This document shows, one piece after another, positions 9,057 through 18,040 of a stretch of DNA of 64,000 bases; the stretch's first letter is position 1, and every line of letters begins with the position of its first letter. This stretch comes from JAJEDW01 sp963555775. GTDB taxonomy: Bacteria > Acidobacteriota > Terriglobia > 20CM-2-55-15. Made by a program: the position numbers and the translations under genes. The stretch spans positions 1-64,000 of the forward strand of contig CAUVWY020000003.1 in assembly GCA_963555775.3 (NCBI GenBank). Reading direction: 5' to 3'. The notes beneath the pieces were generated by a model. That model saw only the letters and a list, made by a program, of their open reading frames with translations. It was not told the origin of the DNA and ran no database searches.

Positions 9057-9452
9057 CTAAGGTTCGGTTTCCTGTTCCCGGGTCACCTCGAACCGCGCAA
9101 CGTTGGATCTCTCACCCGTCGTATCGTCGTCCACCCACAATTCATGTGTCCCAACCAGCAGAAGCAACGTATCGACTTCGTGCGTGAACCCGCCGTTGCC
9201 GTCGGTCAGGATCGGCAGGTAAGGGAACTCGCGCCCATCGGGCTGGAGCAGGTGCGAGGTGACGTTCGCATTCGGCGTGAATCCGGCGCCAGTGACGTCG
9301 ATGAATTCCTTTGCGGGGACGACGGTTCTGGAGAGTGTCACGGTGGGGCCGGTCTCTCCGGACTCCACGGTGGTATCGGTATCCGATCCGCAGGCGGCAA
9401 CCCACAGGAAGACGAACAGCGACACCAGGAGCAAACGCCGGGATGTATTCAT
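9057..9452 (-). CDS. Small lipoprotein of unknown function with a beta-sandwich-like domain
   Basis: The frame runs further upstream, but ATG at 9452 gives a clean lipoprotein signal: 'MNTSRR', a hydrophobic stretch, and lipobox VAAC at residues 23-26. The mature part (~105 residues) is a predicted beta domain: '(T)VTLSRTVVPAKEFIDVTG.GFTPN..V' resembles Ig/IPT-like extracellular folds, followed by an acidic C-terminus. No good ribosome-binding site is visible. It lies 219 bp downstream of the molybdenum hydroxylase pair on the same strand. Function unknown. Confidence 0.7.
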   Translation of the reverse strand: MNTSRRLLLVSLFVFLWVAACGSDTDTTVESGETGPTVTLSRTVVPAKEFIDVTGAGFTPNANVTSHLLQPDGREFPYLPILTDGNGGFTHEVDTLLLLVGTHELWVDDDTTGERSNVARFEVTREQETEP

Positions 9453-9671
9453 TTTGTGAAAGTGGTGACAGTGGTGGGGGGAAGCCATGGGGATATAAGG
9501 ATATAAAGAAACAAGGGCGAAGCGGATTCCAGTGATTGCTGGAAACCCGCCCGCCCCGTTTCGATCGGAAAAAAGGATTTTACCCAAGGGGAACCGCCTG
9601 ACGGCGGTCGGCCCCATGCTGAGAGATGACACGGCCACCGCGAAGGGCGGCGGCCGGTCAAGGAATTCGGA

Positions 9672-11900
9672 CTAGGTCCAGGAGTATCCTTCGTGCTTCA
9701 TGGGCAGCTTCCGGATTCGGACGCCGCTGGCATCGAAGATGGCGTTCGTGATCGCCGGGATGGCCGGCGGCAACGACGGTTCACCCAACCCCGTGGGATT
9801 ATTGTCGCTCAGCACAAACTCCACCTCGATATTGGACGGCGCCTGGGAAATGCGCGTCGGCTCATATTCGGGGAAGTTGTTCTCGACGACACTGCCATTC
9901 TGGATGGTGATCTCCCAGTTCATCATGTGGCTCATGCCTTCGACAAGGCCGCCTTCCACGAGGTTGCGAGACCTGCTGGGGTTGACGATCTGCCTGCCGA
10001 TGTCGATTGCGGCCCAGACGTTGTTCACCGTCACGCTCTGGTTTGCGTCCACGCTGACTTCGACCACGTAGGCCACGTAGCCGGCGTGGGCATACTGGAA
10101 CGCACAACCCATGCCGCGGCCTTCGCCCAGACCCGCGCGCGCATTGTCCCAGTTGGACATCCGGCGCACGGCCTCCATGACGCCTGTCGCGCGGGAAGCG
10201 TTGAATCCACCAGCCGGCCCGTCAGCTGCCGGGTTCGCCAGCAGATCCAACCGGAACTGCAGCGGGTCCGCGCCGGCCGCCACCGCCAATTCGTCGATGA
10301 ACGACTGCATGACGAAGGAAACGCCGTTGGTGCTTGGCGCGCGCATCGCCCCGGTCGGAATGCTGAACGGGGTGATGTTGATGGCGCCGGCCATGAAGTT
10401 GGGCACGAATCCCCGCGGAAACTCGTTCGCGGGAACCACCGACGCAATGCTCGGAACGAAATCGCGGAACGCGGTCACGCGTCCGTTTCCGTCGAGCCCC
10501 GCCTTGAAGAAGTGGTATCCGGCAGGCCGGTACCTGTCATGGTGCATGTCGTCTTCACGCGTCCAGAGCAGTTTCACCGGAACGGTGGGCAGCCCGGCGG
10601 CCATTCGTTCCTCGCTGACGGTGCGCGCAATCGCGCCAACCTCGATATCGTATTCGCTGTACAGCCGGCGTCCGAAACCGCCGCCGGAGCGCACCAAGTG
10701 CATCGTCACGGCGTCGTTTTCAATACCCGCCGAACCGGCGGGACCGGCCAGACCCGGAATCTGGCTCGGAGACCAGATTTCAAGAGTGTTGTCCGCCCTG
10801 AAGTGGGCCGTCGAGTTCTGGGGCTCGAGAGGAGCATGCGACAGCAGTGGGAAGTAATACTCCGCTTCGAGCACCTGAGCCGCGCTCGAAAACGCGGCTT
10901 CGACATCGCCGATGTTGGCGCTGCCACGGCCGCCGCCGGTCGGCGGAGTCGATGCCTGTGAGGACAGGGACGCGGCCTGATCGTTGTAACGCGTCGTGCT
11001 CTCGACCGCCGTCGCGCCTTCATCCCAGGTCACGTTCAACTGCTCGCGCGCCTTGTTGGCGACCCACCAGTTGTCGGACACGATGGCCACGCCTGACGCG
11101 GGGCCGTCGGCGTCCACGATAAAGGCGTGCTGAATACCCGGAAGCGCCCGGATTTCGTCCAGGTTTGCACTCTGGGCCACACCGCCGAATACCGGGCACT
11201 TGTGGTAGGCGGCAAAGAGCATGCCTTCGGGTTCGAGGTCGATGCTGTAGATCGGCTGTCCGGTCACCATCTGGAAGTTTTCGATTCCCGGGAGTGGCTG
11301 ACCGACGATCTTGAAGTCGGCCGGGTCCTTCATGGCGACGGTAGCCATGTCCGGCGGCGTCATGCCGGCAATGGTTGCGGCCAGTGAGCCGTAGGTCGCC
11401 GTTCGCGCAGAGGGGCCGTGCGTGACCACGCCCGAGGCCGTGGTGAGTTCACCGACGGGGACGTTGAACGATTGGGCGGCGGCAGCCAGAACCATGGCCC
11501 GTCCGCCGGCCCCGACCTGCCGCATCGTGTTGTAGTTGCTCGGGATGGCGGTCGAGCCACCCTCGATCTGCCGGCCATACTTCGGGTCGAGATCGGCCTG
11601 CTGAATGTCCACCTGATCCCAATCGACGTCGAGTTCTTCGGCGATGATCATCGGTAACGCCGTCTTGATGCCCTGACCGGTTTCCGGGTTCTTGGCAATG
11701 ATCGTGAACCGATTGTCGGGATTGATCGTGATGTATACATCCGGGGTGGGAGGCGGAGCAGGCGCGCCGCGTCCGCCGCGTCCCTGCGACAGCAGTTCTT
11801 CGGTCCCGGCATACAGACCGAACATGACGCCGCCACCGGCAACGGATGTGATTTTCAGAAAGGTACGACGATCGAGCGATTTTGTTGTGTTTGCTTTCAT
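9672..11900 (-). CDS. iorB: Molybdenum hydroxylase large subunit (isoquinoline 1-oxidoreductase beta-type)
   Basis: A 742-residue xanthine-oxidase-family large subunit. The N-terminus carries a Tat signal (SLDRRTFLKI, then a Gly-rich hydrophobic region), so it is exported folded with its cofactor. Family motifs are visible: 'GGGFGRR' for molybdopterin binding (about residue 407) and 'GLGEPSLPPA' near the C-terminus, which contains the active-site Glu. The single-chain beta-subunit arrangement with a separate 2Fe-2S subunit and no FAD subunit is the isoquinoline/aldehyde oxidoreductase type. Electrons would pass to the Fe-S subunit encoded 9 bp upstream and then to a periplasmic cytochrome. 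The true substrate (N-heterocycle or aldehyde) cannot be read from sequence. Confidence 0.9.
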   Translation of the reverse strand: MKANTTKSLDRRTFLKITSVAGGGVMFGLYAGTEELLSQGRGGRGAPAPPPTPDVYITINPDNRFTIIAKNPETGQGIKTALPMIIAEELDVDWDQVDIQQADLDPKYGRQIEGGSTAIPSNYNTMRQVGAGGRAMVLAAAAQSFNVPVGELTTASGVVTHGPSARTATYGSLAATIAGMTPPDMATVAMKDPADFKIVGQPLPGIENFQMVTGQPIYSIDLEPEGMLFAAYHKCPVFGGVAQSANLDEIRALPGIQHAFIVDADGPASGVAIVSDNWWVANKAREQLNVTWDEGATAVESTTRYNDQAASLSSQASTPPTGGGRGSANIGDVEAAFSSAAQVLEAEYYFPLLSHAPLEPQNSTAHFRADNTLEIWSPSQIPGLAGPAGSAGIENDAVTMHLVRSGGGFGRRLYSEYDIEVGAIARTVSEERMAAGLPTVPVKLLWTREDDMHHDRYRPAGYHFFKAGLDGNGRVTAFRDFVPSIASVVPANEFPRGFVPNFMAGAINITPFSIPTGAMRAPSTNGVSFVMQSFIDELAVAAGADPLQFRLDLLANPAADGPAGGFNASRATGVMEAVRRMSNWDNARAGLGEGRGMGCAFQYAHAGYVAYVVEVSVDANQSVTVNNVWAAIDIGRQIVNPSRSRNLVEGGLVEGMSHMMNWEITIQNGSVVENNFPEYEPTRISQAPSNIEVEFVLSDNNPTGLGEPSLPPAIPAITNAIFDASGVRIRKLPMKHEGYSWT

Positions 11901-11909
11901 GTCGTCCCC

Positions 11910-12359
11910 TTACCTGCTTGCCGCAAGGTGAATGGCCTCGCGGATCCGCATGTAGGTTCCGCAACGGCAGATGTTGCCGTTCATCGCGGCGTTGATTTCG
12001 GCGTCCGTCGGATTTGAATTGTTTGCCAGCAGGGCCGATGCGGTCATCAGTTGTCCAGCCTGGCAATATCCGCACTGCGGAACATCCAGTTCCATCCAGG
12101 CCTGCTGCAGGGGATGGCTTCCATCCTCGGACAGACCTTCAATGGTCGTCACATCGGCGGAGACGTTGGCAATCGGCGTCTGACAGGAACGAACCGGCCG
12201 ACCGTCAATCTGCACCGTACAGGCGCCGCAAGCGCCCACGCCGCAACCGTATTTCGTTCCCTTCATTTTGAGAACGTCTCGGAGGACCCACAGAAGGGGC
12301 ATATCCTCCGGAGTGTCGACTGTCGTCGAGTTTCCGTTGACTGTTACTGTGTAGGGCAT
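11910..12359 (-). CDS. iorA: 2Fe-2S subunit of the molybdenum hydroxylase (isoquinoline 1-oxidoreductase alpha-type)
   Basis: The frame extends upstream, but ATG at 12359 starts the family N-terminus 'MPYTVTVNG' and has a purine-rich GGGAGA before it. The 149-residue protein has the plant-ferredoxin 2Fe-2S motif (CGVGACGAC and a downstream Cys) followed by the second cluster-binding helical domain (CGYCQAGQ and CRCGTY). It is translated just ahead of the large subunit (9-bp gap) and should pass electrons from the Mo centre. No signal peptide of its own; co-export with the Tat-bearing large subunit is expected. Confidence 0.9.
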   Translation of the reverse strand: MPYTVTVNGNSTTVDTPEDMPLLWVLRDVLKMKGTKYGCGVGACGACTVQIDGRPVRSCQTPIANVSADVTTIEGLSEDGSHPLQQAWMELDVPQCGYCQAGQLMTASALLANNSNPTDAEINAAMNGNICRCGTYMRIREAIHLAASR

Positions 12360-12519
12360 CGTATCTCCCGGTAATAGGGTTAAGACGGTTGGCGTCACTG
12401 GGCGCGAGGCGGGCCAACAGCACACGCGCAATCCGACCCTCAAAGGCTGTCCGCAGATCCTATCATTGACACCGTCCAGATACCACAACTTCGACCTGGA
12501 CGGCACGGCAAATTTGTTC

Positions 12520-14324
12520 TCAGATGGAGCATGATGTGGGGAATGAATTTCGAGTCATTCTCAAGTAGTCGAAGACGAGACGGGTATTGAAAGAGAGTTT
12601 GCGCATCGATTGGGCGATCGATTGAGCGGGTTTTTGAAAGGATTTGAGAATACCGACGGCAAAGCGTCGGAGGCGGGTGATGTTTTCCGGGCCGAAGCCG
12701 GTGCGGATTCGACTGCGGTCCTCATCGTAATTCCAGTCGATGATGTAATGGACGCTTTCGATACTCCAATGACCGCGATTGATGGCCAGCAAGCGTTCGG
12801 GGGAGGTTTCGCCGGGTGAGCGGCTCGTGATGCCCAGCGCGGTTTCACACGTGAGGGCGCCGGATTTCTTGTCGATGGATTCGCGCTCGATCCGAAAGAC
12901 CTGGCCCAGGTGGGGAAAGTCGAGGTAGTGGTTGAGTTCGGCGCTACACCAAATGCGCCGGGTTTCGATGCGGCCATGATCGGGCGGGGTGACCTCGACA
13001 AAGTCGGGTTGTCCGCGGGTTTGGAACTGGAACGCGATATCGCGTTCCAGCGTCGGTTGGTTGCCTTTGACCGTGAAATGATAGTGCGCTCCCCGCTCGA
13101 CCAAATAGCGCGCGATCGCGCGTTGGGTCAGCAGGGCATCGCCGGTGATGTCCTTGCCGGCGATGTCGCAGGTTTGAAGCAAGGGAACGGCCATGCCGAT
13201 TTCGTTCGTGCGCTTGCGCTCCTCGCCGCCGGCTACAGGCAGGGTTCCCACTTTTTTTGGGTGTAGCAGCGTTTCGACTCATGCCCGACCACGCTCATGA
13301 TGTGGGTCTGACGCCCGTCCGAGTCGAGGGCGTTCTTCATCGTCTTGCCATCCATGGCCAGCGCATCGTCCGGGGCGCCCCAGGCCCGATTCCACGCATT
13401 GAGCGCCCGGTCCAGCGCCCCCGGTTCAATCCGGACCAGACAATCCCGAATCACAAACTCGCTGGGAACCACATAGCGGCCGTTCTCCCGCCGGCAGCCA
13501 AAACGTTCGCGGGCTTTCTGCCCCAGGGCATCGGCCCAATCCGAGATGGCTTTATAGCCGTGCATGCCGCACAGCGTCGCGCCCGCCGCGATGCCCAGCA
13601 CTGCCGACAAGGGATGGCGCCGTCCCTGAGCGCGGCGCGGATCGGGAATGGTCTTGAAGCACTGGGGGAGTTGGCGCATCTGTGCGGCATTGAGCATGAT
13701 CTTGGGGGCTCCGGTGAGTTGAAGATGTTCCCGGCCAGGGTGGGTCAGTTGCCCGCGCGCATCACGGCACAGGGGACGCACAAAGACAAGCTTCGGGGCA
13801 TCGGCTTCGGCGCTGTAGCCGTCCCGGGTGCGCCGGTATCCCCGGGTCCGTCCCAGTTCCAACCAGTTCGACGCGCGATACACGCCGCCATGGAAGCGCC
13901 GGGGATCCACAAACGTTTCCAGCAGCAGCAACCCATGACCGAACCGTTCGCGCCAATCCGACCCGGCCCGCCGCTCGGTCCCTGACAACACCCGCGAGCC
14001 CACATTCGGCCGATTCCAGCCCGGCAGGATCAAAAAGCGGCTGTTGTTGGCGATCAGTTTCAGCCGCCCATACTGCGAGCGGAAGTCCCAGCCGATCCAT
14101 CGATCCCGAACCCCGCACTTCAGCGCCGACGCCGACAGGCTCAGTTGCGCCACCCACTGCCCGCGCCATGTGGCCACGTACCAGACCGTCTCCCCGATCT
14201 TCGCCAGTGCGCCCAGATAATGATGACGCTTCATCTGCTCTTGATACTGCCCTTCCTCGCTTCGCTCCACTGGCCGTACCCCGATCTCCGACAGTTCCTG
14301 GCTGGTCAATTTCGTCCTCTCCAT
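12520..14324 (-). CDS. DUF4338 (DruA-like) / ISAs1 fusion transposase, two frames joined by a -1 frameshift
   Basis: Frame 0 (14324-13233) encodes a DUF4338 domain (about residues 1-195), the domain of Druantia DruA. The ISAs1-associated N-terminal domain follows ('IPDPRRAQGRRHPLSAVLGIAAG') and then the first DDE block ('AMDGKTMK'). Frame -1 (13251-12520) encodes the rest of the ISAs1 catalytic domain ('ITGDALLTQ', 'HFTVKGNQ', 'HWSIESVHY'). The switch falls on A_AAA_AAG at 13257-13251; slipping back one base gives 'CYTQKK-VGTLPVAGGEE', restoring family sequence and a 601-residue protein. A -10-like TATAAA ends 7 nt before ATG at 14324 and no Shine-Dalgarno is seen, so the mRNA may be leaderless. 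The frame break could also be a simple mutation in the A run. Confidence 0.8.
13251..13257 (-). other. A_AAA_AAG slippery heptamer in the transposase gene
   Basis: On the minus strand, the zero-frame codons CAA-AAA-AAG contain the heptamer A_AAA_AAG, the best-known bacterial -1 slippery sequence (as in dnaX and many IS genes). The zero frame stops 6 codons later at 13233; the -1 frame continues for 243 codons as a transposase. A GC-rich segment lies downstream, but a stimulatory stem-loop was not verified. Confidence 0.65.
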
Positions 14325-14537
14325 TCAGCGTTTTATACAGGAATCTCCTCGCTATGTCCAGCTTGTCAGGTTAAACCACTGAATTCTCGGACGTTCACTG
14401 GAAGGACAAATTCACCCTGACCTGGACGGCGTCCGCAACGATGGCCGGAGCAGTGCGACCGTACAACCCGGGGCGTCGGCCGGCCAACGGGACGAAATAC
14501 AAATCGCACACCCGGGTCTACATGACCCCAAAGGGGG

Positions 14538-15065
14538 CTATTTCAGCGCTGAATAATCCGACGCACTCATCAGGAACGTGTCGTTGGTCAGGGGCACAAA
14601 GTACTTGTTTCTCAACTCTGTCCACTCGGGATCGGCGCCGAATCCCGCCCACACTTCCTCGCGGTGAGCCCGGTCGCGGTATGCGAGCATCCAGACCAGA
14701 GTGTCGGGGTTTTCCAGGTGCTGCCAGACTCCGACGATTTCGGCGCCATGCTTTTCGAACAACTCGACTTCTTTCTCGCGGAACCGCTGGTGCAGTTCGT
14801 CGATGCCGCCTTCAAAATTTCCGACCCCAACGCGGGACTGGTCCACCGTGTACAGCCGCAACTCAAAGCAGCGGGAGTCGGCGGCGACGTTATTGCTGAA
14901 TTCGTCGGAAAGGTCGCCGGCCGGACCGCAGGGCGCGAGAGGCTCGTCGTTGCCGCCGCCGCGTTGGGCCGCCTGAACTTCTCCGGGCGACATCATTCCG
15001 ATGACAAGGACAGCCAGGGCGACGATTGAGAACACAGAAAGGGCAGGTACGAATCGTTTGGTCAT
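14538..15065 (-). CDS. Exported NIPSNAP-family protein
   Basis: 175 residues with an N-terminal signal peptide (hydrophobic segment, then 'GEVQAAQRGG'). The mature part has the NIPSNAP ferredoxin-like dimeric alpha/beta-barrel pattern: 'CFELRLYTVD', then 'LHQRFREKEVELFEKHGAEIVGVWQ', 'DTLVWMLAYRDRAHREEVWAGF', and a C-terminal '(D)TFLMSASDYSALK'. Such proteins are common in acidobacteria and may bind small hydrophobic ligands; the function is unproven. It stands alone between an IS and a hairpin-repeat array. Confidence 0.8.
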   Translation of the reverse strand: MTKRFVPALSVFSIVALAVLVIGMMSPGEVQAAQRGGGNDEPLAPCGPAGDLSDEFSNNVAADSRCFELRLYTVDQSRVGVGNFEGGIDELHQRFREKEVELFEKHGAEIVGVWQHLENPDTLVWMLAYRDRAHREEVWAGFGADPEWTELRNKYFVPLTNDTFLMSASDYSALK

Positions 15066-15123
15066 AGGGCCTCCGTGGGTTGAGAGAAAATGCTATACCA
15101 CCTTGCGGCGGATGGGAATTGTT

Positions 15124-15540
15124 TGATTCGGGCGGACTTGTTTTCGGACTTGATTCGGGCGGTCGGACTTGATTCGGGCAGTCATAGACTGCCCCTACAT
15201 GCTCAATATTGAAGGATTTGGGCTCCCCGCTCCGACTCCCACTGTAGGTGCAGTCTATGACTGCACGATCTCGAATTGGGACTTGATTTGGGCGGTCGGA
15301 CTTGATTCGGGCGGTCATAGACCGCCCCTACATGCTCAATATTGAAGGATTTGGGCTCCCCGCTCCGACTCCCACTGTAGGTGCAGTCTATGACTGCACG
15401 ATCTCGAATTGGGACTTGATTCGGGCGGTCGGACTTGATTCGGGCAGTCATAGACTGCCCTACATGCTCAATATTGAGGGATTTGGGCTCCCCGCTCCGA
15501 CTCTCTCTGTAGGTGCGGTCTACGACCGCACGATCTTCGC
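15124..15540. repeat. BIME-like hairpin repeat array, about 133-bp period
   Basis: Roughly three units with a 132-133 bp period (CATGCTCAATATTGA begins at 15198, 15331 and 15463). Each unit has two inverted hairpins facing each other: GGGCAGTCATAGACTGCCC followed by CCTACA, then about 45 bp of spacer, then TGTAGGTGC-GGTC/AGTC-TAT-hairpin-GCAC. Stems of 8 bp with 3-nt loops are perfect or nearly so. The same family appears at 25203, 29169, 33064 and 49858. The array fills the gap between two leftward genes. Confidence 0.9.
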
Positions 15541-16446
15541 TTAATCGTAGAACGCCGGGGACTTGTCCAGTGTGTCGTTCAGAGCGATGTCGTGCTCGAT
15601 CCAGAGTTCGGCGCCCGATTCGACAAGAAAATCCTCGATCTCGCGGCGGGACGCGCGGGTCATCTCCCCATCGAAGTCGAATCCGGGCACCCGGTCCAGC
15701 GTGCGCTCCTCGACATAGTGGTAGAGATCCCCCGACAGCAGGATCGGCCCCCTGTTGGCCAAGTTGACAAAGAGCGACTGATGGCCCGGCGTATGGCCGG
15801 GCGTGAACTTGATCACCACCGATCCGTCGCCAAACACATCGTGATCCTCGCCCTCCAGCAGGATCGTCTCGGCGTCTTCAAGTCGATCGTAGTTGTCGCG
15901 CGAGGAGAGTCCGGCGGGTTCTGCGCCAAACATCGCGTCGCGTTCGGCACGCTGGACGATCCATGTCGAATCGGCAAAGCTGTTGGCGTTGGCCGAATGA
16001 TCGGTGTGATAGTGCGACAGCGCGACGTAAGTGATGTCGGTCGGCTCGTAACCGAACTCGGCCAACTGCGGGAGCAGAGGCTTGTCGGCCATGAACACTC
16101 CGGCCGACGCCATCGACCCGTCCTCGGGGAAGTTGGCATCCGGAATCTGGCCCACGTCCCACATCAGCGTACCTTCGGGATGCTCCACCAGATAGCAGGG
16201 GGTATAAAAGTCGGTGGTCCCCTCGATCTCTTCGACCCTGAGATCGTAGTTCTCGGGATCCATCGCCGTGATGATTCCGCAATCCATGACGTAGAGTCGC
16301 GGGGACGTCAGGGGCGCCTCACCGGCGGCATCCGGCGCGGGGGCTTCAACTACTTCGGCCGGGGAACACGCCGAGGACACACCCGTCAGAACGAGTATCA
16401 AAAAGGTCAGAACCGGATTCATGTTCGATCGTGATCGGCCGGACAT
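15541..16446 (-). CDS. Lipoprotein metallo-beta-lactamase-fold hydrolase, N-acyl homoserine lactonase-like
   Basis: ATG at 16446 is chosen because GGAGG lies just upstream; an in-frame ATG at 16422 has no such site. The 301-residue product has a hydrophobic signal ending in a lipobox-like 'VSSAC'. The mature domain carries the dinuclear metal motifs 'SHYHTDHSAN' (HxHxDH), 'PGHTPGHQS', 'LSGDLYHY' and 'IEHDIA', in the order seen in AiiA/AttM-type lactonases. The segment 'YVMDCG......YTPCYLVEHPEGTLMWDVG' also matches that subgroup. It may open lactone rings of quorum signals or other lactones at the outer membrane. The substrate is inferred only from fold subgroup. It is divergent from the kinase/RapZ gene at 16604. 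Confidence 0.75.
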   Translation of the reverse strand: MSGRSRSNMNPVLTFLILVLTGVSSACSPAEVVEAPAPDAAGEAPLTSPRLYVMDCGIITAMDPENYDLRVEEIEGTTDFYTPCYLVEHPEGTLMWDVGQIPDANFPEDGSMASAGVFMADKPLLPQLAEFGYEPTDITYVALSHYHTDHSANANSFADSTWIVQRAERDAMFGAEPAGLSSRDNYDRLEDAETILLEGEDHDVFGDGSVVIKFTPGHTPGHQSLFVNLANRGPILLSGDLYHYVEERTLDRVPGFDFDGEMTRASRREIEDFLVESGAELWIEHDIALNDTLDKSPAFYD

Positions 16447-16603
16447 CGCACCCTCCAGTGAGCAGATTGATCGATACCGCGCGCGGGGCGAATGCTCGCG
16501 GCGCGGCGACCGGAACAGTCTATCGCCATGTCCATGCGAATGAGAAGAAGGCCTTGGTCCCGGCGGCGACTCTTTCGGCGAAAGTGGTATCTTCCAAGGG
16601 ATC

Positions 16604-18040
16604 ATGGCTGCAACCGATGAACTCGAACGGCTCTTCGAGCAGCATTTCCAGTCACCGCCCAATCGCGTCGATGCACTGCAAGGACAACTCGGCGGTTCGA
16701 GTCGACGAATCTTCCGTCTCGCCAACGACACGTCGAGCGCCATCGGCATCGTGTACGACATTCGTCGGGAGAACGTTGCGTTCCTTGAATTCTCCAGACA
16801 CTTTCGCGGTCACGGTTTGCCCGTTCCGGCAATCTACGCCGAAAACCTCGACCGGGGCGTGTACCTCGAAGAAGACCTCGGCGACACCACACTTTACGAG
16901 TTCCTACAGGCGAACCGCACCGCAGACCGCATCGGGGCTGACGTGGTGGACGCCTACCGGAAAGCGGTTCGGATATTGCCCCTGTTTCAGGTCGAAGCCG
17001 GCCGCGACCTGAACTACGGAGTGTGCTACCCGCGCCACAGCTTCGACCGGCAGTCGATCGCCTGGGATCTGAACTATTTCAAATATCACTTTCTGCGGCT
17101 CGCGGGGATCGAGTTCGACGAACAGTCGCTCGAAGACGACTTCAGCCGTCTCACCGACTTTCTACTCGAAGCCGACCGCGACCATTTCCTGTATCGGGAT
17201 TTTCAGTCGCGCAATATCATGCTGCGCGACGGCGAACCTTTCTTTCTGGACTATCAGGGCGGGCGGAAAGGAGCGTTGCAGTACGACATCGCATCGATGC
17301 TGTTCGATGCAAAAGCGGACCTGCCTCCGGTTCTGCGCAGCCGGTTGCTCGGCGTTTACCTGGATGCATTGTCCTCGCACGTCGATCTCGACCGCCCCGA
17401 GTTCATGCGGCACTACTACGCGTACGTATATGTCCGCATCATGCAGGCCATGGGCGCGTACGGTTTTCGCGGCTTCTTCGAACGCAAACCTCATTTTCTT
17501 CACAGTGTTCCGTTTGCCCTGAAGAACCTGCGGTGGCTCCTCGGCAACGTCGAACTGCCGGTGAAACTGCCGGCACTGTTCGGCGCGTTCCAGAGCATGC
17601 TGGCTTCCGAGAGACTGCGGAGCCTCACCTCGGAAGGCGAAGACATCACCGTACGCGTCTTCAGCTTCTCGTTTCACCATGAGTTGCCCGCCGATGAAAC
17701 CAGGCGTGGCGGCGGATTCGTATTCGATGCCCGCAACCTTCCGGATCCATGTCGTGAGGAACGCTACAAGACCCTGACCGGAAAGGATGCTCCGGTAGCG
17801 GATTATCTGGCCGCCGAACCCAGCGTCCACGAGTATCTGGCCAACGTGACGTCGCTGGTCGACGCCAGCGTCAGCACCTGTCGGCGCAGAGGCTCCAACG
17901 AACTGATTGTCTCGTTCGGCTGCTCGGGCGGGCGGCATCGGTCCGTCTATCTGGCCGAACATCTCGCCAGACATTTGCGGAGCGGCGACGGAGTCGAAGT
18001 CGTCGTCCGCCACCTTGAACTGGAGAAACCGGACCGGTGA
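16604..18040 (+). CDS. AmgK-like sugar kinase fused to a RapZ C-terminal domain
   Basis: 478 residues. Residues ~1-330 are an aminoglycoside-phosphotransferase-fold kinase: 'LGGSSRRIFRL' substrate loop, 'FLYRDFQSRNIML' catalytic loop and 'FFLDYQGGRKG' metal site. This is the pattern of AmgK, which phosphorylates N-acetylmuramate or GlcNAc at the anomeric carbon. Residues ~345-478 match the C-terminal domain of RapZ ('FSFSFHHELP', 'GGGFVFDARNLPDP', 'SFGCSGGRHRSV'), which in enterobacteria senses glucosamine-6-phosphate. The gene overlaps the next one by four bases (GTGA), so the two are translationally coupled. The fusion links a cell-wall sugar-recycling kinase to an aminosugar-sensing domain. 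No RNase-adapter P-loop domain of RapZ is present. Confidence 0.85.
   Translation: MAATDELERLFEQHFQSPPNRVDALQGQLGGSSRRIFRLANDTSSAIGIVYDIRRENVAFLEFSRHFRGHGLPVPAIYAENLDRGVYLEEDLGDTTLYEFLQANRTADRIGADVVDAYRKAVRILPLFQVEAGRDLNYGVCYPRHSFDRQSIAWDLNYFKYHFLRLAGIEFDEQSLEDDFSRLTDFLLEADRDHFLYRDFQSRNIMLRDGEPFFLDYQGGRKGALQYDIASMLFDAKADLPPVLRSRLLGVYLDALSSHVDLDRPEFMRHYYAYVYVRIMQAMGAYGFRGFFERKPHFLHSVPFALKNLRWLLGNVELPVKLPALFGAFQSMLASERLRSLTSEGEDITVRVFSFSFHHELPADETRRGGGFVFDARNLPDPCREERYKTLTGKDAPVADYLAAEPSVHEYLANVTSLVDASVSTCRRRGSNELIVSFGCSGGRHRSVYLAEHLARHLRSGDGVEVVVRHLELEKPDR

Larger units (their letters stand above)
12505..14418 (-). mobile_element. ISAs1-type insertion sequence, 1914 bp, with 12-bp target duplication
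   Basis: The element is bounded by identical 12-bp direct repeats, gacctggacggc, at 12493-12504 and 14419-14430. Just inside are imperfect inverted ends: left ACGGCAAATTTGTTCT, right (complement) AGGGTGAATTTGTCCT, matching at 12 of 16 positions. It contains a single transposase gene split over two frames. The duplication is slightly longer than the 8-10 bp usually given for ISAs1, so part of it could belong to the ends. The clean target repeat suggests fairly recent insertion. Confidence 0.8.

Noticed and set aside
12505..14418. A Druantia defence system at the DUF4338 gene
   Set aside because: The DUF4338 domain is fused to an ISAs1 transposase within an element with target duplications, and no druB-E genes (including the large DruE helicase) are adjacent.
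15124..15540. CRISPR array
   Set aside because: Repeats are long (133 bp), contain facing hairpins, and the segments between hairpins are themselves conserved rather than unique spacers. No cas genes are nearby.
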